A DNA stretch of 64,000 bases from Parapedobacter defluvii. Lineage in GTDB: Bacteria > Bacteroidota > Bacteroidia > Sphingobacteriales > Sphingobacteriaceae. The notes under the pieces are model-generated. The model was not told the DNA's origin and made no database searches. It saw only the letters and a list, made by a program, of their open reading frames with translations. A program made the translations under genes and the position numbers. Of the stretch, positions 59,241-64,000 are shown piece by piece. The stretch is from NCBI RefSeq assembly GCF_014642075.1, contig NZ_BMIK01000001.1, positions 873,915 to 937,914 on the forward strand, given 5' to 3'. The first letter of the stretch is position 1; every line of letters starts with the position of its first letter.

Positions 59241-60791
59241 TCAATACCCCGGATTCTGCTCGAGATTGGGGTTGACAGCGATTTGCTGGCTGGGGATGGG
59301 ATAGACCAGTGTATGTGGCCCGGGATCTGCAGGTTTTTCCTGCCAGGGTTCCAGGAATTTGCCAAACCGGATCAGATCCTGCCGTCTCCATCCTTCCCAA
59401 TACAGTTCCCTTCCGCGTTCGTCAATCAGCTCGTCTAGCGTAAGTGTGCCGAGCGCAGCAACGTTGCGGTTGGTGCGTATGCTGTTCACCAGTGTTAATG
59501 CTTCTGCGGGCGTGCCCGTTCCGCCGCGCAATATTGCCTCCGCTTTCATCAACAATACATCTGCATAGCGGAATACCACCCAGTCGTTATTGCGTTGGCC
59601 CGAAGGTACACCATAATCGAAGGCGTATTTCATTACCCGGATACCGGCAGTTTCCAGGGTATTGCCGGACGTTCTGATCGTGACTTCCCGCGTAAACACG
59701 AGTGGTTGGCTGGAAGGGTTTCGGGCCATTAACGGTTGGTCGTTAGCAAGATTGTATTGCTGGCCAATCAGAAAACCAACGTTTCGGCGTTTGCCCGGAT
59801 TAGCCATCGTATCCGCCGGGTATTCATAATAAATTCCCAGTCGCTCGTCTCCTTCGTCAAACAAGTCATAAAAATCGGATAGCGTACACCATCCATTCCA
59901 CCCCCCTGGGGTCATGTTGTAATGGGCAACGGTATTCCAGGTACGGTCAATGCTTCCACCCCTTACGCCGAATTCATTGTACAGTGTAAAGATGTTTTCG
60001 GTAGAAGCTGTGTGGTTATGGGGTGCAAAATTGTCAAAATACTTACCCGAAGGAGAAAGCTGATACCGGTTGCTGGCCGTTATCTGGTCGGCGAGGCTAA
60101 TGACCTGATCCATATCAGCAGGGTCGAATGTTGGATTCTGCCGATCCAGGAATACCCCTTTATTTAAATACAGTTTCATCAGCAGTACCCTTGCTGCATT
60201 TTGGCTGGCAACGTAGGCTGCGCCGCTTGTGGGTAGATCACTCAAAGCCGCATTAAGTTCGCCGGTAATAAAATCAATAGCCTCCGTAGGCTGGAGTGTA
60301 ATGGGGGGCTCCCGGAAATTATCAAGGTCTTCCCGGTAGGGTACCACGCCCCACAGATTTAATACGTCGTACATGCTGAGTGCCCGGATAAAACGCGCTT
60401 CGGCTGCCTGCTGGGCGGTAGGATTGTTGCGGAGTACGTTGGATGCCTGGAACTGGGCGGTCAGCAAGGTTCTGAACGTGTTGTTCATGTACGAATTATC
60501 GGCATTCCAGGTGTGCTGGTGAATTGCCCGATGAATACCGTTGTCGTCCCAGTCGCCACCACGCGTAGGCGCCATGGCTGCGTCGGTCGAGATTTCTTCG
60601 AGCACCCACCGTTGCTCCTGCTGATAAGGTTCATTCAGGGCTGAATATGCACCGATTAACAAATCCGCGGCATTCACATTTGTAATTCCCTGCTCCAATT
60701 CACTCCGAAGTTGCTCGTCTAGGTCGGTGCAGGACAAAGACAGCCCCGCGACGATCAGAAAAAATGTGCAATATTTTTTAAAAGTGTTCAT
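59241..60791 (-). CDS. SusD/RagB-family nutrient-binding lipoprotein
   Basis: This 516-residue surface lipoprotein (lipobox SLSC, Cys about 21) partners the SusC encoded 28 bases upstream. SusD marks are CTDLDEQLRSELEQG, TAQQAAEARFIRALSMYDVL, FRYADVLLMKAEAILRGGTG, LTLVNSIRTNRNVAALG and the end DERGRELYWEGWRRQDLIRF, with YPIPSQQIAVNPNLEQNPGY last. It is followed by a strong terminator. Confidence 0.95.
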   Translation of the reverse strand: MNTFKKYCTFFLIVAGLSLSCTDLDEQLRSELEQGITNVNAADLLIGAYSALNEPYQQEQRWVLEEISTDAAMAPTRGGDWDDNGIHRAIHQHTWNADNSYMNNTFRTLLTAQFQASNVLRNNPTAQQAAEARFIRALSMYDVLNLWGVVPYREDLDNFREPPITLQPTEAIDFITGELNAALSDLPTSGAAYVASQNAARVLLMKLYLNKGVFLDRQNPTFDPADMDQVISLADQITASNRYQLSPSGKYFDNFAPHNHTASTENIFTLYNEFGVRGGSIDRTWNTVAHYNMTPGGWNGWCTLSDFYDLFDEGDERLGIYYEYPADTMANPGKRRNVGFLIGQQYNLANDQPLMARNPSSQPLVFTREVTIRTSGNTLETAGIRVMKYAFDYGVPSGQRNNDWVVFRYADVLLMKAEAILRGGTGTPAEALTLVNSIRTNRNVAALGTLTLDELIDERGRELYWEGWRRQDLIRFGKFLEPWQEKPADPGPHTLVYPIPSQQIAVNPNLEQNPGY

Positions 60792-60819
60792 GATTCCAAT
60801 GTTAGCGTGAACAATTTAT

Positions 60820-63800
60820 TTATAATGAAAAGTTGAGGCCCAGAAGAAACGTTCTAGCGGGCGGATACGGAATATACTCGATACCGAGGGAAGGTATGTC
60901 ATTAGCCGTACCGTCGGTATTTACTTCGGGGTCGAACCCACTGTAACCTGTGAAGACAAAGAGGTTCTGGCCTGTAAGTGACACATTCAGATTCCGGATG
61001 GCTCTCCCGATGTTGCCCACGTTGTAGCTGAGTGTCAAGTTGGAGAGTTTTAGGAAATCGCCCTTTTCCAGGTACCGGGTAGAGGGTGCGGCTGAATTGG
61101 AGGTAGACTCGCCTAACTGCGTATCAAAGACTTTTTCGGCGATGTTCCGGTTGGACAGGTTATTTACCCCCAATACCGTGGCCATGGTGTTATTGAACAG
61201 GTAATGGCCAAAGGCTCCATGCATGTTGACCGTTGCCGTCAACTTTTTGTAAGAGACATCGGTCGATATACCCAGTAAGTAATCGGGATTGGGACTATTT
61301 ACATAAAATTTGTTCAAGGCGGGATCGACCGAAGTACCCACCGTACCATCCAGCGCCCGGTACCTGCTAGTACCGGTTTCGGGGTCTATTCCTTCAAAGA
61401 TGGCTAGGTACCAAACGTTGAGCGGTTGGCCGCTTACCATCCGTTGACCCAGCACACCCGAAAAGCCCTGGCCACGGAGCTGGGCCGTTTCGTAATACCC
61501 CAGCAGGCCACTCACGTTGTTTTTCAGGTAAGTTGCATTCGTGGTTAGGTTCCAGTTCCAGTTATCGTTTTGCACAATACTGCCTGTCAGGGCCAATTCA
61601 ATGCCTTCGTTGATGATCTCGCCGTCGAGGTTCACCCATAACCGGCCGTTGGGCGCAGGTTGGGCCAATGTCTGCTCAAATAAGGCATCGGTCGTGGTTT
61701 TGCGGAAGTAGTCGAGGGATCCGGAAAGGCGGTTTTGGAAAAATCCGAAGTCAATACCTGCGTTGATGGTGGAAGAGCTTTCCCATCTGAGGTCGGGGTT
61801 TCCGAAGTTGGCCTGTGAAATGCTTTGGGCAGCAAAAACATACCGGTCCTTTGATGCGCCGGAAGGAAATTCCTGATTACCTGTTTTCCCCCAGCCCACG
61901 CGCAGCTTGAGGTTGCTGATGGTCCGGTTATCCTGTAAAAATGCTTCGTTAGAAATATTCCAGGCAAATGCCAGGGAAGGAAAATTGGCGTATTTGTTAT
62001 TCTCACCGAATTTGGTCGACCCATCTCTCCGGATGGTACCGGTGAAAAGATACCGATCTGCAAAGTTAAGTGCGGCCCGCGCAAAAAAGGACTGCAGTTC
62101 ATTGGTTGGATGCCGGTAGGAATCGATAGACCGGTTGCTTGCAATGGAATAGTCCAGGTAGTCGTAGTAATCAAGCCCACCCAGGTCGGAAAATCCACTC
62201 CCGCTTTGCGAGTTCCACCGGCGGTCGAAACTCAGGTATTCGTAACCCACTACGGCATTCAGATTGAGTGACGTGGCGATCTCCCGGTTGAATGATAGGG
62301 TATGTGTTAGTTGCTGGTTGGTTTCGATGTCGTTGCCGATGAAGGCGGATCCGTTATTGATATCGTTCGGATTAATCATACCGGCTATGAGCCGACCCGT
62401 TCGGCGGCCGGTTTGGCGGGTAAGACTGTACATGAGTTTGTATTCCAGATCGTCTGTGATTTTATACGATGGCGAAATGCTGGATAGAATCGTATTGACC
62501 ACTGCCCGGTCTTTGAATGCCGCCAACGAGGTGAGCGGATTGATCAGCGTTGGCGATTGGTAGGTCAGTGCTCCTTTATCGTCACGGAGGGGGAGTGTCG
62601 GATTCCATTGCAGTGCCTGGGAAATCACATTCCCTTCAAATCCGACGCCTACATTGATCGGGACAATATTTTCGTCGGTTTGGGAGGCGAGTATGTTGAT
62701 GTCGAGCCCTAATTTTTTGCTTTCCAGGAATTTGAAATTGCTGTTCAAATTGGTGGTGAATTTTCGTAGACGGGATGTTTCGACGATGCCGTTCTGATCC
62801 AGGTAGCCAGTGGATATGCGGTATTTGGCGGCTTCGTTGCCCCCCGAAACGTCCAGTGCATAGTTTTGGGTAGCCGCAGTGCGGGTGATGGCATCGAATG
62901 CATTCACGGATCCACCAAAATCTCCGGACTGATCTTCCGGTGTATAAAATGCAAGTGCCTGCCTGAACTGGTCTGCGTTAAGTACCGTCGGCCTGTTTAG
63001 CAGCGTGGAGAAACCACTGGATGCCATTACGTTCAATGTGGGGGTGCCGGATTGACCCCGCTTGGTCGTTATGATAATCACTCCATTGGCACCCCTCGAA
63101 CCATATATTGCCGTGGCGGAGGCATCCTTTAAGATATCCATACTGGCGATGTCATTGGGATTGAGATAGGAAAGGGGGTTCCCGCTATCCGAACCGTAGT
63201 TGCCATCGCCTTTGCCCGGGCGGGCGGATGTGCCGGACAGGGGGATGCCATCCACCACAAACAAGGGATTATTCCCCGCACGGATGGAAGAGTTACCGCG
63301 GATTCTAACGGTTGTAGAGCCTCCCGGTTGGCCAGTATTGTTGATGACCATTACGCCAGCTGTCCGGCCTTGGACCAATTGATCGGGGGCGACGATGACA
63401 CCTTTATTAAAATCCTTTGCCTGTATCGAGGCTACGGACCCAGTGAGATCCTTTTTCTGGGTCGTTCCATAACCCACCACCACCACTTCTTCCAGGCTGG
63501 CTAAATCTTCCTGAAGGGTTATCTCCAGCGGCCGGTTTGCTTGTGCGGTAACTTCCTGGCTTATATAACCAATATAGGTCAATACCAATACTGTAGGTGT
63601 TTTGCTGACCGTTAGCGAAAACTGACCATCGTCGTTGGTTACGGTGGCATTGGTCGTTCCCTTTTCGTTGATGCTGACCCCGGCCAGCGGCTCGTTGTCG
63701 GTAGTGGTAACCTTTCCCGTCACGACCTGCTGTATCGGCTTTTCCGTTGGTTTTATGGCAAACTTTGGGGTTTTCCGATCCAAGATGATGATGGTTTGGT

Positions 63801-64000
63801 TGTCTAACAGGTAATCCACTGGTTGATCGTGAAAGATCTGTTTCAGTACGTTGTCGAGGGGCTGATTCCTGACGTGAATGGTTACCCGATTGGATTTTTG
63901 TATGTGCTGGGTTTTGATAATGAAATCAACGTTGCTTTGTTTACGGATTTCCCGGAGTATCTTTTGCAGCGGAGCGTTTTGCTCCGAAAGCGTGATCGAC
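60820..64000 (-). CDS. SusC/RagA-family TonB-dependent transporter with STN domain (5' partial)
   Basis: The gene runs off the right edge; about 1059 residues are visible. The first visible residues are an STN domain (ITLSEQNAPLQKILREIRKQ, VTIHVRNQPLDNVLKQIF), so the signal peptide is outside. A CarboxypepD_reg-like domain follows (TGKVTTTDNEPLAGVSINEK), then the plug (EVVVVGYGTTQKKDLTGSVA, NNPLFVVDGIPLSG) and a barrel ending TFLLGLNFSL. The STN domain predicts a cognate FecR/sigma pair, probably just beyond the edge. GH123 in the same locus suggests a GalNAc-containing ligand, which is inference. Confidence 0.94.
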   Translation of the reverse strand, partial: SITLSEQNAPLQKILREIRKQSNVDFIIKTQHIQKSNRVTIHVRNQPLDNVLKQIFHDQPVDYLLDNQTIIILDRKTPKFAIKPTEKPIQQVVTGKVTTTDNEPLAGVSINEKGTTNATVTNDDGQFSLTVSKTPTVLVLTYIGYISQEVTAQANRPLEITLQEDLASLEEVVVVGYGTTQKKDLTGSVASIQAKDFNKGVIVAPDQLVQGRTAGVMVINNTGQPGGSTTVRIRGNSSIRAGNNPLFVVDGIPLSGTSARPGKGDGNYGSDSGNPLSYLNPNDIASMDILKDASATAIYGSRGANGVIIITTKRGQSGTPTLNVMASSGFSTLLNRPTVLNADQFRQALAFYTPEDQSGDFGGSVNAFDAITRTAATQNYALDVSGGNEAAKYRISTGYLDQNGIVETSRLRKFTTNLNSNFKFLESKKLGLDINILASQTDENIVPINVGVGFEGNVISQALQWNPTLPLRDDKGALTYQSPTLINPLTSLAAFKDRAVVNTILSSISPSYKITDDLEYKLMYSLTRQTGRRTGRLIAGMINPNDINNGSAFIGNDIETNQQLTHTLSFNREIATSLNLNAVVGYEYLSFDRRWNSQSGSGFSDLGGLDYYDYLDYSIASNRSIDSYRHPTNELQSFFARAALNFADRYLFTGTIRRDGSTKFGENNKYANFPSLAFAWNISNEAFLQDNRTISNLKLRVGWGKTGNQEFPSGASKDRYVFAAQSISQANFGNPDLRWESSSTINAGIDFGFFQNRLSGSLDYFRKTTTDALFEQTLAQPAPNGRLWVNLDGEIINEGIELALTGSIVQNDNWNWNLTTNATYLKNNVSGLLGYYETAQLRGQGFSGVLGQRMVSGQPLNVWYLAIFEGIDPETGTSRYRALDGTVGTSVDPALNKFYVNSPNPDYLLGISTDVSYKKLTATVNMHGAFGHYLFNNTMATVLGVNNLSNRNIAEKVFDTQLGESTSNSAAPSTRYLEKGDFLKLSNLTLSYNVGNIGRAIRNLNVSLTGQNLFVFTGYSGFDPEVNTDGTANDIPSLGIEYIPYPPARTFLLGLNFSL

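Overview
The window is chromosomal DNA from a member of the Bacteroidota, most likely a Sphingobacteriales relative of Pedobacter, Parapedobacter or Olivibacter (genus not provable from sequence alone). The grounds are three SusC/SusD pairs, ECF sigma/FecR switches, gliding and type IX secretion proteins (GldB, GldJ, PorW/SprE), many lipoproteins and promoters of the Bacteroidota type (TAnnTTTG -7 elements). Base composition is near-balanced. I saw no rRNA, tRNA, insertion sequence, prophage or CRISPR array.

Layout. (1) 1-15241, + strand: a rhamnose-directed polysaccharide utilization locus (PUL). It holds the end of an ECF sigma factor, FecR, SusC, SusD, a GH106-like enzyme, two GH78-type enzymes, L-rhamnose mutarotase and a GntR regulator with a sugar-binding domain. 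(2) 15304-31962: mainly housekeeping and envelope genes. These are a DUF4136 lipoprotein, NAD synthetase, an outer-membrane barrel, GldB, a small coiled-coil membrane protein, two FKBP lipoproteins, a CAP-domain lipoprotein, a possible metal-uptake operon (His-rich protein, TonB-dependent receptor, thioredoxin-like protein), panD, panC, a degenerate glycogen-synthase-like protein, DUF4270, GldJ and ispF. (3) 31956-39186: a DUF2218/AraC/TonB-receptor block, apparently for iron or siderophores. It abuts a truncated ECF sigma gene, which is followed divergently by an operon of a COG4315-type lipoprotein, cytochrome c, YceI and DUF5777. (4) 39190-47830: cell envelope and repair genes: AtpZ, bactofilin and an M23 peptidase on the - strand, then PorW/SprE, PBP1A and UvrC on the + strand. 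(5) 47848-64000, - strand: two more glycan loci. The first is sigma, FecR, SusC, SusD, DUF4832 and a PKD lipoprotein. The second is SusC (cut by the right edge), SusD and a GH123-like enzyme.

How the genes work together. In each glycan locus SusC/SusD import oligosaccharides. In two of them a FecR/ECF sigma pair can report substrate passage through the STN domain at the N-terminus of SusC. In locus 1 the GH106 and GH78 enzymes would release L-rhamnose, RhaM would equilibrate its anomers, and the GntR protein would sense an intracellular product. The most notable signals are the broken sigma gene beside an iron-uptake block, the His-rich/TonB-receptor/thioredoxin operon, the matching hairpins and motifs in the leaders of the PUL genes, the degenerate glycogen-synthase homologue next to panC, and several intergenic repeat families, some of which encode the last residues of genes.
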